Source: JANYCG01 sp031428695 (lineage in GTDB: Bacteria; Pseudomonadota; Gammaproteobacteria; Burkholderiales; Burkholderiaceae_C). Taken from it: 55,330 nucleotides of DNA. The first letter of the stretch is position 1. Each line of letters starts with the position of its first letter. Shown one piece after another: positions 22,174 through 31,406 of this stretch. The DNA is taken from NCBI GenBank assembly GCA_031428695.1, contig JANOYE010000179.1, positions 1 through 55,330 on the forward strand, in the 5' to 3' direction. The notes beneath the pieces are model-generated. The model saw only the letters and a list, made by a program, of their open reading frames with translations. It searched no databases and was not told where the DNA came from. The translations under genes and the position numbers were made by a program.

Positions 22174-23823
22174 TCAGGACTGATGGCTCACCTCGGCGGC
22201 GGCGGCGATGATGGTGGTGGCAGCTGGCGCAGGCAAAAGCGTGAAGCCTTCGTAAGCCTTGTCTGCGACCCGTTGGCACTCGGCGCGGTAGACACCGATT
22301 TTGGCGACATACGGCATGAACACGCGCGGTTTGCCGGGGATGTTGGCGCCCAAAAACCAGGAGTTGGCCAGTGGCAACAGCGTTTTATGGGCCGCTGCGT
22401 TGACGTGGCTGACCCAACGGTCTTCAGCCTCTTTGCTGCTGTCAATGGTTTGCAGATGGCGGGTTTTCAAGTAACGCAGGCAGTCGGCTATCCATTCGAC
22501 ATGGTGTTCAATACCCACGACCATGTTGACCAGCACAGACGGGCTGCCCGCGCCGGTGATGATGAAAAGGTTGGGGAAGCCGTGGGTCATCAAACCCAGA
22601 TTCGTGCGCGGCCCGTGTACCCATTTTTCCTGAAGGCGCAGGCCCCCTGTTCCTCGGATATCTATGTTGAGCACCGCCCCGGTCAGCGCGTCGTAACCCG
22701 TGGCGCACACCAGCCCATCGAGTTCATGAGTTGCAGTGGATGTGCGAATGCCCTGCGGAATCACTTCCTCGATGGGCGTCTTCTTCAAATCGACCAGGGT
22801 GACGTTGCCGCGGTTGAAAGTTTCGAAGTAACCGGTGTCTACACATATGCGTTTGGTGCCCAGCGGATGGTCGGTCGGGCACAAAGACTCGGCGGTCGCC
22901 GGGTCTTTCACGAGGGCGCAGATTTTCGCCCGGACAAAATCGGCGATGGTGTCGTTCGATGCCTTGTTGACCATCAGGTCGTTGAAGGAATGGACGAAAT
23001 TGACACCGCCTTTTTGCCAGCGCCGTTCGTACTCATGCAAGCGCTCTTGTTCACTGGCCTCAGTCGCCGCCTTGCCGCTGAATTCATACAAGGTGCCTAA
23101 CTCGCGGGCGCGCAGCCGGTGCTCGCGGTAGTTGGCTTTCCAGGCCCGCTGCGCCTCCGGCTTCAACGGTTCGTTCCACGCGGGAATGGAAAAATTGGCG
23201 GTGCGCTGGAACACCACCAACTCCTTGGCTTGTTTGGCAATGGCCGGGATCGCCTGGATGCCCGACGAGCCGGTGCCGATCACGCCAACGCGTTTTCCGG
23301 TGAAGTCAACACCCTCCTGCGGCCACGCACCAGTGTGGAAGATGCCGCCGGCGAAACTGGCCATGCCAGGGATGTCTGGCAGGCGGGCGATGGACAAGGC
23401 ACCGGTGGCCATCACGCAGAACTGCGCTTTGATCTGAAGCCCCGTGTCGGCAGCTAGCACCCACTGGCTTGCTGTGGCGTCCCAGATGGCGGACGTTACC
23501 CGCGTGTTGAAGTTGATGTCACGGCGCAAATCAAAACGATCCGCCACATGTTCGATGTAACGCAGAATTTCCGCTTGGCCAGCGTATTTCTCTGACCAAA
23601 CCCACTCTTGCTCCAGCTCTTGGGAGAAGGAGTAGGAATACTGCAGGCTTTCCACGTCACAGCGCGCGCCAGGGTAGCGGTTCCAATACCAAACGCCGCC
23701 GACATTGGGCGCAGCTTCAATGACAAGCGCTGTGTAGCCTTCACTGCGCAACGATTGCAGCAGATGCAGGCCGGCAAATCCTGCGCCGATGATGGCGATA
23801 TCGTAATGTTGTGCGGTTGCCAT
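22174..23823 (-). CDS. Baeyer-Villiger monooxygenase 1 (type I, FAD/NADPH)
   Basis: A 549-aa flavoprotein inserting oxygen next to a ketone. The FAD Rossmann motif is GAGFAG (13-18), the BVMO fingerprint FAGGIFHTGAWP lies at 157-168, and the NADPH motif GTGSSG at 183-188. WYWNRYPGARCDVESLQYSYSFS is typical of cyclohexanone-type BVMOs. The Met at 23823 directly precedes the FAD strand; the longer frame lies in the ThDP gene's 3' end. It is a paralog of the enzyme at 32148-33806, sharing the fingerprint and most of the N-terminal 110 residues. Confidence 0.93.
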   Translation of the reverse strand: MATAQHYDIAIIGAGFAGLHLLQSLRSEGYTALVIEAAPNVGGVWYWNRYPGARCDVESLQYSYSFSQELEQEWVWSEKYAGQAEILRYIEHVADRFDLRRDINFNTRVTSAIWDATASQWVLAADTGLQIKAQFCVMATGALSIARLPDIPGMASFAGGIFHTGAWPQEGVDFTGKRVGVIGTGSSGIQAIPAIAKQAKELVVFQRTANFSIPAWNEPLKPEAQRAWKANYREHRLRARELGTLYEFSGKAATEASEQERLHEYERRWQKGGVNFVHSFNDLMVNKASNDTIADFVRAKICALVKDPATAESLCPTDHPLGTKRICVDTGYFETFNRGNVTLVDLKKTPIEEVIPQGIRTSTATHELDGLVCATGYDALTGAVLNIDIRGTGGLRLQEKWVHGPRTNLGLMTHGFPNLFIITGAGSPSVLVNMVVGIEHHVEWIADCLRYLKTRHLQTIDSSKEAEDRWVSHVNAAAHKTLLPLANSWFLGANIPGKPRVFMPYVAKIGVYRAECQRVADKAYEGFTLLPAPAATTIIAAAAEVSHQS

Positions 23824-23840
23824 CTGCGCCACCGAGTCCC

Positions 23841-25547
23841 TCAAGCCTTGCGCTTCTCGTGCTCCACGGTTTCCAGCAGGAAGGGCGCGGCCACCGAGGC
23901 GTTGATTTTGCAATCGAGCAAGATAGGCCCTTGCGGGTTGCGCAGCATCGGCGCCAGCGCGCGCAATTCATCAACGGTGCGAACGGTGGCGGTTTGGAAA
24001 CCAAAGGCTTCGGCGATGGGGGCGAAATCAATGTCAGCGAAAACGGCGGTGGACACCGGCATGTCGCGCATCTTCAAGTAGTGCAACTCGGCGCCATAAG
24101 CGGCGTCGTTCATGAGCACGATGATGAGCGGGATGTCTTCGCGCACAGCGGTTTCAAGCTCCCCGAGGGTCATCAAGAAACCGCCATCGCCGATGAAAAG
24201 AACGGTGGGCCGGTCGGGCGTGCCCACGGCAAACCCGAGCGCCGCACCAAAACCCATGCCGATGGAGGCAAAGTCAACGGTGTTTTTGATGTGGCCTGGC
24301 CCCGGAACGGCAATGTAGGGCACGATCTGGAGGAAGTTGCCGGCGTCGTACACCGCGTTGCGCTGCTCGGGAAGCAAGGCGTCCAGCGCCATTGCCAGCG
24401 AGCGCGGGTCCATGGTGCGTGAGGTATTGGCGGCTTGAAACTCTTCGGCCAGGTTCACGTTGGCGAGGCGTTGGCGGTTGTCTTCAGTATGAAAATGTTT
24501 GTCGCTCGCGGGGCGTGTTGGCATTTTGGCCAAGAGGCTGGCGGCGGCGTCGTTCGCGTCGGCAATCAGTGCCACGTCGGCGTTGAACCAACGGGCGATT
24601 TTGCTGTGGGCGATGTCGATGTGAATCACCGGCACGCCTTTGGGCAGGGCCGTGCCGAAACTGGTGGTGCGGGGATTGAGACCGGCACCAAAGGCGACGA
24701 CGCAGTCGGCCTCATCAATCAAGCGCCTGCCCGGCGCGTGTGAAAACGAGCCGACCACGCCCAGGTTGTAGGCGAAGCCGCGAAACATGTCTTTGGCTTT
24801 GAGGGTGGTGGCCACCACCGCGCCAGTTTTTTCAGCGAGGGCTTCAATGGCCGCTTTGGCACCAGCGTGATGCGCGCCTAAGCCCGCGACAAACAATGGT
24901 TTGCGGCTCTTTTGGAGAATGCCGACCGCCGCGTCCAGCGCGGCTTCGCGGGCTGGCGGCAGCTTGACGGGGTCACTGCTTTCAGGCACCGGAACCCCCA
25001 TCGCGCCGGGGTAGGGAATGTCCGCAAACTGAACATTCATTGGCAACAGCAACGCAGCACAGCCGCCGCTGCGGGTCGCAGCAATCGCATTGGCCAGGGT
25101 TTGGCGCGCGTTGCTTGCATCCGAGGCAATATAGGTTTTGATGCCTGCCGCCTCCAACACGCCGGATGCGTTGTACTCTTTGGTGTCTGCCACGCCTGGG
25201 TCGGCGACCTCGTGAACCACCGAGCTGGCACCAAAAATCACCAAGACCCGGCTGCCGGTACGATTGGCAAAAGCAATGCCGTGCATGGCGTTGGCCGTGG
25301 CCGGGCCGCGCCCGATGATGGCCAGGCCCAACTTGCCGGTGGCCGAGGCAAAACCTTCCGCCATGGCCACCGCCGTGTTTTCATGGCGGGCGGAGACGAA
25401 ACGCACGCCAATGGCGTCCAGGGTGGTGACAAACAAGGCGGTGTCGTCGCTCATCAGCCCAAAGACTGTTGTGATGCCCCGGCTCTTGATGTCTCTGGCC
25501 AGCGCCTCGTAGGTGGGCAGCAGGCTGTCGGTGGATTGGCTTGTCAC
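23841..25547 (-). CDS. Thiamine-diphosphate enzyme, acetolactate synthase/decarboxylase-like
   Basis: A 568-aa three-domain ThDP enzyme. The N-terminal Pyr domain has the catalytic Glu in ARHENTAVAMAEGFA. The C-terminal PP domain has GDGGFLMTLGELETAVREDIP ending in IVLMNDAAYG, the GDG...N cofactor motif. The start is GTG 25547. Family members are acetolactate synthase, benzoylformate decarboxylase or 2-hydroxyacyl-CoA lyase, and sequence reading does not decide between them. No small regulatory ALS subunit is nearby, so a catabolic C-C lyase or decarboxylase is more likely than amino-acid synthesis. A 58-bp gap separates it from livG. Confidence 0.8.
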   Translation of the reverse strand: MTSQSTDSLLPTYEALARDIKSRGITTVFGLMSDDTALFVTTLDAIGVRFVSARHENTAVAMAEGFASATGKLGLAIIGRGPATANAMHGIAFANRTGSRVLVIFGASSVVHEVADPGVADTKEYNASGVLEAAGIKTYIASDASNARQTLANAIAATRSGGCAALLLPMNVQFADIPYPGAMGVPVPESSDPVKLPPAREAALDAAVGILQKSRKPLFVAGLGAHHAGAKAAIEALAEKTGAVVATTLKAKDMFRGFAYNLGVVGSFSHAPGRRLIDEADCVVAFGAGLNPRTTSFGTALPKGVPVIHIDIAHSKIARWFNADVALIADANDAAASLLAKMPTRPASDKHFHTEDNRQRLANVNLAEEFQAANTSRTMDPRSLAMALDALLPEQRNAVYDAGNFLQIVPYIAVPGPGHIKNTVDFASIGMGFGAALGFAVGTPDRPTVLFIGDGGFLMTLGELETAVREDIPLIIVLMNDAAYGAELHYLKMRDMPVSTAVFADIDFAPIAEAFGFQTATVRTVDELRALAPMLRNPQGPILLDCKINASVAAPFLLETVEHEKRKA

Positions 25548-25605
25548 AAAAAGCCCTTTGTTGGTTGGCGGAGATATGCGGCGGTCTGCGGCGGTTTGCT
25601 GCCGC

Positions 25606-26388
25606 TCAGGCGTGCGCGCCTTCGTCAGTGCCCAGGTAGGCGGCGATCACGGCTTCGTTGGCCTGCACTTGCTCGGGTGTGCCCTCGGCGATCTTGCGGC
25701 CAAAATCAAGGACGACGATTTTGTCCGAGATGTCCATGATGACCGGAATGTCGTGTTCGACGATCAAGAAACTCATGCCAAACTGGGCGCGCGCCCGCTG
25801 GATGAGGGCTGTCATGGCCATTTTTTCGGGTGCGCTCATCCCTGCCATCGGTTCATCCAGCAGCACCAGACGGGCCTTCTGCATCAACGCGCGGGCGAAT
25901 TCAACCTCTTTTTGTCGACCGTAAGGCAATTCCCCCGGCAACACATTGGCCATCTCCAGCAGGCCCAAAAATTCCAACACTTCGGTGGCGGCGGCGACAG
26001 CGGCGCGTTGCTCTGCTCGGGCGCCCGAACTCAAAAATGCGCCCTGCAGCAAGCCGGAGGAGCCCTGGCGGTAGGCGCCGACCAACAGGTTGTCCATCAC
26101 CGACAGCCCAGCAAACAAAGCCAGGTTCTGGAAAGTGCGTGCAATGCCGTGGCGAGACACGAGGTGAGCGGCTTCGCCAGTGATGTCTACCCCGTCAAAA
26201 GTGACTTTTCCACTGGTCGGCGTGTACATGCCGGTGACGCAGTTGAACATCGTCGTTTTACCAGCACCATTGGGGCCGATCAACGACGTGATGGAGCCAG
26301 GTGCCATCGAGAACGACACGTCGTCCAGCGCTGTAATGCCCTGGAAGCGCATCAGCAAGTTGCTGACTTCGAGCAGAGGTTGCGTCAT
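25606..26388 (-). CDS. livG: Branched-chain-type ABC transporter ATPase (LivG)
   Basis: A 260-aa ATPase: Walker A GPNGAGKTT, family insert typical of LivG, signature LPYGRQKEVEFARAL, Walker B LVLLDEPMAGM and H-loop IVEHDIPVIMDISDKIVVLDFG. The start overlaps the livF stop by four bases. It powers the Liv importer with LivF, LivH, LivM and LivK. In catabolic islands of this group such transporters usually import the aromatic or organic acid degraded rather than an amino acid. Confidence 0.92.
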   Translation of the reverse strand: MTQPLLEVSNLLMRFQGITALDDVSFSMAPGSITSLIGPNGAGKTTMFNCVTGMYTPTSGKVTFDGVDITGEAAHLVSRHGIARTFQNLALFAGLSVMDNLLVGAYRQGSSGLLQGAFLSSGARAEQRAAVAAATEVLEFLGLLEMANVLPGELPYGRQKEVEFARALMQKARLVLLDEPMAGMSAPEKMAMTALIQRARAQFGMSFLIVEHDIPVIMDISDKIVVLDFGRKIAEGTPEQVQANEAVIAAYLGTDEGAHA

Positions 26389-27176
26389 GATGTGGCCTGC
26401 GCCGTCGCTGCGGTGGCAGCCGGTTTGTCGCCCGGCTTACTTCGAGTGGCGCCCAGGTACGACTCTTTCATGGCCTCGCTGGCCGCTACCTCGGCGGACG
26501 CGCCTGAAAGCACAATGCGACCGCGATCAAGCACGTAGGCACTTTGGGCAAACTCCAGGGCGAGGCGGGCATTTTGTTCGACGATCAACATCGAGGTACC
26601 CAAGGTATCGCCCACTACGCGAAGTTGTTCGTAAATGGCTTTGACGATCAAGGGCGCAAGGCCCAGGGAGAGTTCATCGACCAGCAAAAGCGTCGGTGAA
26701 GCGACCAAGGCGCGACCCAGCGCCAGCATCTGCTGTTCGCCCCCAGAGAGCCAACCCGCCGCTTGTTCTCGCCGCTCCAGCAGCCTGGGGAAAAGGTGGT
26801 AGACCGCGTCCATGCGTTCCTTCACGGCGGAACGTGGCAACACCGCCGCCCCGACATTGAGGTTGTCTTCAACGGTCAACTGTTTGAACACCAGGCGGCC
26901 TTCCGGCACTTGGCCCATGCCCAGCCGAACCAGGCGGTGCGAGGGCACACCAAGGATGGACTGGCCGGCCAGCATGACACTGCCTTGTGTCACATGCCCG
27001 TGGTGCAGATTCAGCAAACCGGAAACAGCGCGAATGAGTGTGGTTTTGCCAGCACCATTGGCACCCAGCAAGGCGACAATGCCGCCTTTGGGAACCACCA
27101 AACTCACGTCTTCAAGCGCCAGGCCTTTGCGCGCGTAGCCGACTGAAAGCCCTTTGACCACAAGCGCGGCGTCCAT
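26385..27176 (-). CDS. livF: Branched-chain-type ABC transporter ATPase (LivF)
   Basis: A 263-aa ATPase: Walker A GANGAGKTT, signature LSGGEQQMLALGRALV, Walker B LLLVDELSLGLAP and IVEQNARLALEFAQSAYVLDRG. The ATG at 27176 was chosen since MDAALVVKGLSVGYA is the family start and it overlaps the livM stop (TAATG). The longer open frame upstream is the livM gene in another frame. The C-terminus differs from the ATPase fragment at 331-495. Confidence 0.92.
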   Translation of the reverse strand: MDAALVVKGLSVGYARKGLALEDVSLVVPKGGIVALLGANGAGKTTLIRAVSGLLNLHHGHVTQGSVMLAGQSILGVPSHRLVRLGMGQVPEGRLVFKQLTVEDNLNVGAAVLPRSAVKERMDAVYHLFPRLLERREQAAGWLSGGEQQMLALGRALVASPTLLLVDELSLGLAPLIVKAIYEQLRVVGDTLGTSMLIVEQNARLALEFAQSAYVLDRGRIVLSGASAEVAASEAMKESYLGATRSKPGDKPAATAATAQATS

Positions 27177-28273
27177 TAGCGGCTCCGCCACGCCAAGAAC
27201 CGGGCGCGCAACTTGGCGCCCATGCCAGCGATGCCGCCGGGCGCGAAGATCAACAGCAAGATCACCAACATGCCAAAAATCACTTGCACGAACTGGGCTT
27301 TGTGGTCGATCAGCAGCACACGCATCAGGCCGGTTGAATCGGTGGCCTGCGACGCCACGCCGGTAATGATGGAAGGCAGCAGCAACCACAGCGCCGCGCC
27401 AACCAGAGAGCCTGGCAACGACCCCATGCCGCCCACAATAATCATGGCGATGAACTGAATCGCAAACTGGATGCCAAAGAACTCCGAGGTGACATTGGTC
27501 AGGAAATAGGCGTAAAGCGCCCCGGCCATGGCAGCAATGGCGGAACTGAAGCCGAAAGCTTTGAGTCGCAAATAACGCACGTCAACGCCCGCTGAAGTGG
27601 TGGCCAGTTCGTGGTCGCGCATGGCCATCATGGCGCGGCCTTCGCGGGTACGCAGGCTGTTGCTGAGCAGCCAGTAAACCAACACCAACAGGGGCAGCAG
27701 AAAGAAGTACCAACGCATGGGCGTGTTGAGATCGATGGGGCCGAGTGAAGCCGGTTTGTAGGGCACGCCCACCACGTCAAAAAATTTGAACTGGTACTCC
27801 ATGAACGCGAACACCACGATGTAATGCACCGCAAAAGTGGACAACACAAAGTACAGGCCGCGCACGCGAAGCGACGGCAGGCCGGCCAACACCCCGGCCA
27901 ACGCACCGGCAATACCTGCGGCCACCAATACGAGTGGAAACGGCCAACCCCATTGCGAACCGGTGATGGCGGCAGTCATCGCCCCGACGGCATAAAACGC
28001 GGCGTGACCGATGGAGATCAACCCGGCACAGCCCGTCAAATAGTTGAGCGACAAAGCGCCCAACATGGCGATCAGCATCAGGTTGACCTGGCTCAACCCC
28101 AGGTTGAGCAACTGCATGTTGGACAAGCGAAAGCCGAAGACCGCCCGATCTGTCAGCACCACCGGCACGTAACAAAGCAGCGCAACGACGATGATCATCC
28201 AAACCCAGCGCCAAGGATTTTTCCCCGTTGATCCCTGGATGCCAGGCACGGGTATGGATACGGTAGATGTCAT
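27176..28273 (-). CDS. livM: Branched-chain-type ABC transporter permease (LivM)
   Basis: A 365-aa inner-membrane permease with about ten helices. LNYLTGCAGLISIGHAAFYAVGAM and LPSLRVRGLYFVLSTFAVHYIV are the conserved LivM stretches, and AMRDHELATTSAGVDVRYLRLKAFGFSS is the cytoplasmic coupling loop. It starts seven bases after the livH stop. Confidence 0.93.
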   Translation of the reverse strand: MTSTVSIPVPGIQGSTGKNPWRWVWMIIVVALLCYVPVVLTDRAVFGFRLSNMQLLNLGLSQVNLMLIAMLGALSLNYLTGCAGLISIGHAAFYAVGAMTAAITGSQWGWPFPLVLVAAGIAGALAGVLAGLPSLRVRGLYFVLSTFAVHYIVVFAFMEYQFKFFDVVGVPYKPASLGPIDLNTPMRWYFFLLPLLVLVYWLLSNSLRTREGRAMMAMRDHELATTSAGVDVRYLRLKAFGFSSAIAAMAGALYAYFLTNVTSEFFGIQFAIQFIAMIIVGGMGSLPGSLVGAALWLLLPSIITGVASQATDSTGLMRVLLIDHKAQFVQVIFGMLVILLLIFAPGGIAGMGAKLRARFLAWRSR

Positions 28274-28279
28274 GAAAAT

Positions 28280-29146
28280 TTAAACGCGCCCGAGTTCGCG
28301 CTGGCCGAACAGGCCCCAAGGGCGAACCATCAGGATCAGCATCAACAAAACGTAAATCAGAATGTCGCTCGATTTCGGCGATATGTAGGTGCCGGCAAAT
28401 TGTTCAATCAGCCCCACCAACAGCCCGCCAATGATGGCACCGGGAATGCTCTGCATGCCGCCAATAACCACCGCCGGCAAGGCCAGCAGACCGATGCTCT
28501 CCAACTCTGTCGAAACAATCTGAAGCTGGCCCAAAAACAAGCCACCAATGCCCGCCAATACGCTGCCGATTGCCCATGCCAAGCGGTTCATCACATTGAC
28601 GTTGACGCCTGAAACTACTGCCGCTTCATGGTTGTCTGCGGTGGCGCGCATCAAGAGGCCGACGGACGTGAACCGGAAGAATGCGAAGAACCCGGCCATG
28701 CAGGCCCAGCTCACCATTGCCGCAACCAAATGCAGTTGGGAAATTCGCACGCCGCCAATCAAGAAAATGCTGGCTGGCAGCGGTGTCACCAAGGTGCGGC
28801 CCTGCGGGCCGTAGCTGATCTCAATCACGGCACGCAAGACGATAGACAGCGCAATCGTCAGCATGATGACCGACAACATCGGCCTGCCTGCCAGCGGCTG
28901 GATTAACAACACATGCACCACGACACCTAAGGCCGCGCAACTGCCGATGATGGCGGCAATGGCCAGCGGAAACGGCAAACCCAAAAGGGTGATGGCGGTG
29001 ACGGCGAAAAATGCGCCGCACACCACAAACATGCCCTGCGCAAAATTGAACACGTCAGTGGCTTTGTAAACCACCGCGAATCCGAGGGCCACCAATCCAT
29101 AGATGCTGCCCAAGGCCAAACCGCTGAACAGGACTTGGGCGAACAT
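28280..29146 (-). CDS. livH: Branched-chain-type ABC transporter permease (LivH)
   Basis: A 288-aa permease. LALGSIYGLVALGFAVVYKATDVFNFAQGMFV is the family start, and MRATADNHEAAVVSGVNVNVMNRLAWAIGSVLAGIGG is the coupling region. It pairs with LivM. A 68-bp gap separates it from livK. Confidence 0.93.
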   Translation of the reverse strand: MFAQVLFSGLALGSIYGLVALGFAVVYKATDVFNFAQGMFVVCGAFFAVTAITLLGLPFPLAIAAIIGSCAALGVVVHVLLIQPLAGRPMLSVIMLTIALSIVLRAVIEISYGPQGRTLVTPLPASIFLIGGVRISQLHLVAAMVSWACMAGFFAFFRFTSVGLLMRATADNHEAAVVSGVNVNVMNRLAWAIGSVLAGIGGLFLGQLQIVSTELESIGLLALPAVVIGGMQSIPGAIIGGLLVGLIEQFAGTYISPKSSDILIYVLLMLILMVRPWGLFGQRELGRV

Positions 29147-29214
29147 TTTTTAAACCTTTTTTGAAGGGTGGATTGGTGTGTTGAAGTGGTGAATTTTCAG
29201 ATCGGTAGCTCGAT

Positions 29215-30486
29215 TTACTTGAGGTACTTCAAGTAATCGGCAAACTCGCCATACGGTTTGTACTTCTTGGCGGCAAAGTCATACCCGATCACTCGGAAGG
29301 CGACCGGGCCAGTTTTGTTGTCGGTGGTGAACGTGATGGGTGCGGACAAGCCTTTGGTGTCTACCGTGAAGCCCTTGTTCATCGACTCGATCAGCTTGGC
29401 GCGTGTTGGCTCAGGGCCTGTCTTGGCAATCGCTTCAGCGGACATTTGAGCGACGGTCCAGCCGGCCACGTAATTGATATCTTCCTTGATCGCGCTGTGG
29501 TTGTATTTGTCAGCCGCTGTCATCATTTCGCGGCTACCGGGTGACTGGTCTGTGCCGCCTGGCGTGAAGCAGCTCACCACGTTGTAGTTGGCGCCCGCCT
29601 CAGGCCCCATGGCCGTGTAAATCTGCGGTGCCAGCAAGTAAGAGATGCCAAATGCCGGAATCTTCAGGCCGTATTGCTGCATCGCCTTCATCGTGAGGAT
29701 GGCCGTGTTGGGTACGCCATAGATGGTGATGAAATCGGGCTTCTGGGCAATAATTTCAAGCACCTGCGGGGTGACATCGGCGGCAGTGATTTTCATCGTC
29801 ACCAGGCTGGAAGTGCCACCGAGCTTGGCAGCGGCGGCTGCGACCATTTGGGAGTATTCAACACCACCGGCGCTTTCAATCGACACCACCATGACTTTGG
29901 GGGCCTTGAGCTTCAGCAACTCGGTGTAATAACCGACGCCGGTTTGGGCCATTTGGGGATAACCGCAAAACCCACCATAGACCAGCGGTGAGACCGGCTC
30001 TGACAACGGCTTGGTGGAGGTGTACGTGCCCACGATAGGCACTTTGCCCGCGCGAATGGTGGGTGCCAGTGACACCTGCGAGCTGGAGGAGCCCATGCCG
30101 GAAATCGCCAGAACCGGCGTTTGGCCGACCAATTTTTCGTAGTTGATTTTGTCTTGCGCTGGGTTGAAGCGGCTGTCTTCGGCCAAGACGTTGATCTTGC
30201 GGCCATTGACGCCGCCCGCTTCATTGAGTTTGCGCATGTAAGCCTGGAAGCCATTGGCCCAGACGCTCTGCGACGCGGAAGCCGGACCGCTCAAGTCCAT
30301 CATCACACCCCAGTCGATGCGGTCTTTGTAGACGCCGTCGGCGGGGGACTCGAACTGCGCTTGCGCGCCCATCGCCAGACCGGCCAAGGCCAATGCGGCG
30401 GAAATTTTCCCGACGAAGCTGCCGAGCCGGACGCCAGAGTTCTTTTTCTCCTGCCCAGGGGTGCCATTTGCTTGATTCAAAGTCAT
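29215..30486 (-). CDS. Periplasmic substrate-binding protein of the Liv importer
   Basis: A 423-aa type I periplasmic binding protein (Peripla_BP_6). A signal peptide ends at MGAQAQF after a long cytoplasmic leader. WGVMMDLSGPASASQSVWANGFQAYMRKLNEAGGVNGRKINVLAEDSRFNP is the ligand-domain start. The ATG at 30486 has GGAGA upstream; an earlier one (30516) was judged less likely. It is the first gene of the liv operon and sits behind the regulated promoter at 30553-30606. Such proteins near catabolic genes often bind aromatic or alicyclic acids; the ligand is unknown. Confidence 0.9.
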   Translation of the reverse strand: MTLNQANGTPGQEKKNSGVRLGSFVGKISAALALAGLAMGAQAQFESPADGVYKDRIDWGVMMDLSGPASASQSVWANGFQAYMRKLNEAGGVNGRKINVLAEDSRFNPAQDKINYEKLVGQTPVLAISGMGSSSSQVSLAPTIRAGKVPIVGTYTSTKPLSEPVSPLVYGGFCGYPQMAQTGVGYYTELLKLKAPKVMVVSIESAGGVEYSQMVAAAAAKLGGTSSLVTMKITAADVTPQVLEIIAQKPDFITIYGVPNTAILTMKAMQQYGLKIPAFGISYLLAPQIYTAMGPEAGANYNVVSCFTPGGTDQSPGSREMMTAADKYNHSAIKEDINYVAGWTVAQMSAEAIAKTGPEPTRAKLIESMNKGFTVDTKGLSAPITFTTDNKTGPVAFRVIGYDFAAKKYKPYGEFADYLKYLK

Positions 30487-30552
30487 GTTGTCTCCAGAGT
30501 TGTGCACCCAGTTCATGGCGTGCGGTGGTTGACGGTGCTGCCCAGTTTGCCC

Positions 30553-30606
30553 AGTTTCGAAAATCCGAAATTTTATTTTATTTTTCGAAAATTATACCAC
30601 TCAGTA
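30553..30606 (-). promoter_or_regulatory. Liv operon promoter with TetR-type operator
   Basis: On the minus strand TACTGAGTGGTAT (30606-30594) runs straight into a perfect -10 TATAAT, and TTTCGAAAATTATACC (30583-30598, plus strand) with GTTTCGAAAATCCGAAAT (30553-30570) completes a module. The same module occurs at 42133-42177. The operator-like half sites recur at 42193 and 53772. No good -35 is visible, consistent with a regulated promoter. Confidence 0.65.
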
Positions 30607-30658
30607 GCTTTTTGGTATGGGCCAGTAGGTCACCTGCGTAAGTGTTTTCCCTGATCCA

Positions 30659-31390
30659 TTACAGGGCAGCGCCGCCATCCATGGCGAGCTCGGAACCAGT
30701 CATGTAGGCGCTCGCGTCGCTCAGCAAAAACAACACCAATCCGGCGATCTCTTCCTTGGTGCCCAGGCGTTTCATGGGCACCTGCTGCACGCGGCGAAGG
30801 TTTTCCTCACGCGTGCGCACATCCAGCATGTTGGTGTCAATCGGCCCTGGATGCACGGAATTGACGCGGATGTTTTTTGGCGCGAGTTCCAGCGCTGCGG
30901 CTTTGGTCATGCCACGCACCGCCCATTTGGAGGCCGTGTAGGCGATGGCGTTGGGTGCGCTGCGCAAAGCCACGGTGGACGACATGTTCACGATGGCGCC
31001 GCTGCCCGTGCGCTCGAACGCGGGCGCCACCGCCTTCATGCCCAGAAAGGTGCCCAACTGGTTGACGCGGGTGTGGCGCTCAAACTCGGCGGCGCTGGTG
31101 TCCATCATAGGCACGGGGGTGTAAACACCGGCGTTGTTGACCAGGCCGTGCAATTGGCCCAAGCGTTCAGCCGCTGCCACCGCGCGAGCCCAATGGGATT
31201 CGTCGGTGACATCCAGCGGTTCAAAAACACACGAAGAGCCCAGCTCGGCCGCGAGCGCCAGCCCTTCTTTGGTCAGTACGTCGCCAATCACCACGCGGCC
31301 GCCTTCGGCCACCAGTCCACGCGCCTGCGCCGAGCCCAGGCCGCGCGCGCCGCCGGAAATCAAGAATACTTTGCCATTGAATCGGTTCAT
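30659..31390 (-). CDS. Short-chain dehydrogenase/reductase 1
   Basis: A 243-aa classical SDR. The NAD(P) motif is SGGARGLG, the structural motif NNAGV, the catalytic Ser is in VNMSSTVAL and Tyr/Lys in YTASKWAVRGMTKAAALEL. The Asp in VVIGDV points to NAD preference. The ATG at 31390 precedes NRFNGKVFLISGG; 12 more residues upstream lie in the gap after SDR2. It is a tandem paralog of the next gene and probably oxidises an alcohol intermediate to the ketone or the reverse. Confidence 0.9.
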   Translation of the reverse strand: MNRFNGKVFLISGGARGLGSAQARGLVAEGGRVVIGDVLTKEGLALAAELGSSCVFEPLDVTDESHWARAVAAAERLGQLHGLVNNAGVYTPVPMMDTSAAEFERHTRVNQLGTFLGMKAVAPAFERTGSGAIVNMSSTVALRSAPNAIAYTASKWAVRGMTKAAALELAPKNIRVNSVHPGPIDTNMLDVRTREENLRRVQQVPMKRLGTKEEIAGLVLFLLSDASAYMTGSELAMDGGAAL

Positions 31391-31406
31391 CGCCAGCTTT
31401 CCCTTT

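Noticed and set aside
21174..22211. 345-codon plus-strand frame opposite the LLM gene
   Set aside because: Antisense of a well-supported gene, no domain.
23841..25547. Calling the ThDP enzyme acetolactate synthase (ilvB)
   Set aside because: No small subunit or other ilv gene is adjacent and the context is catabolic; family-level call kept.
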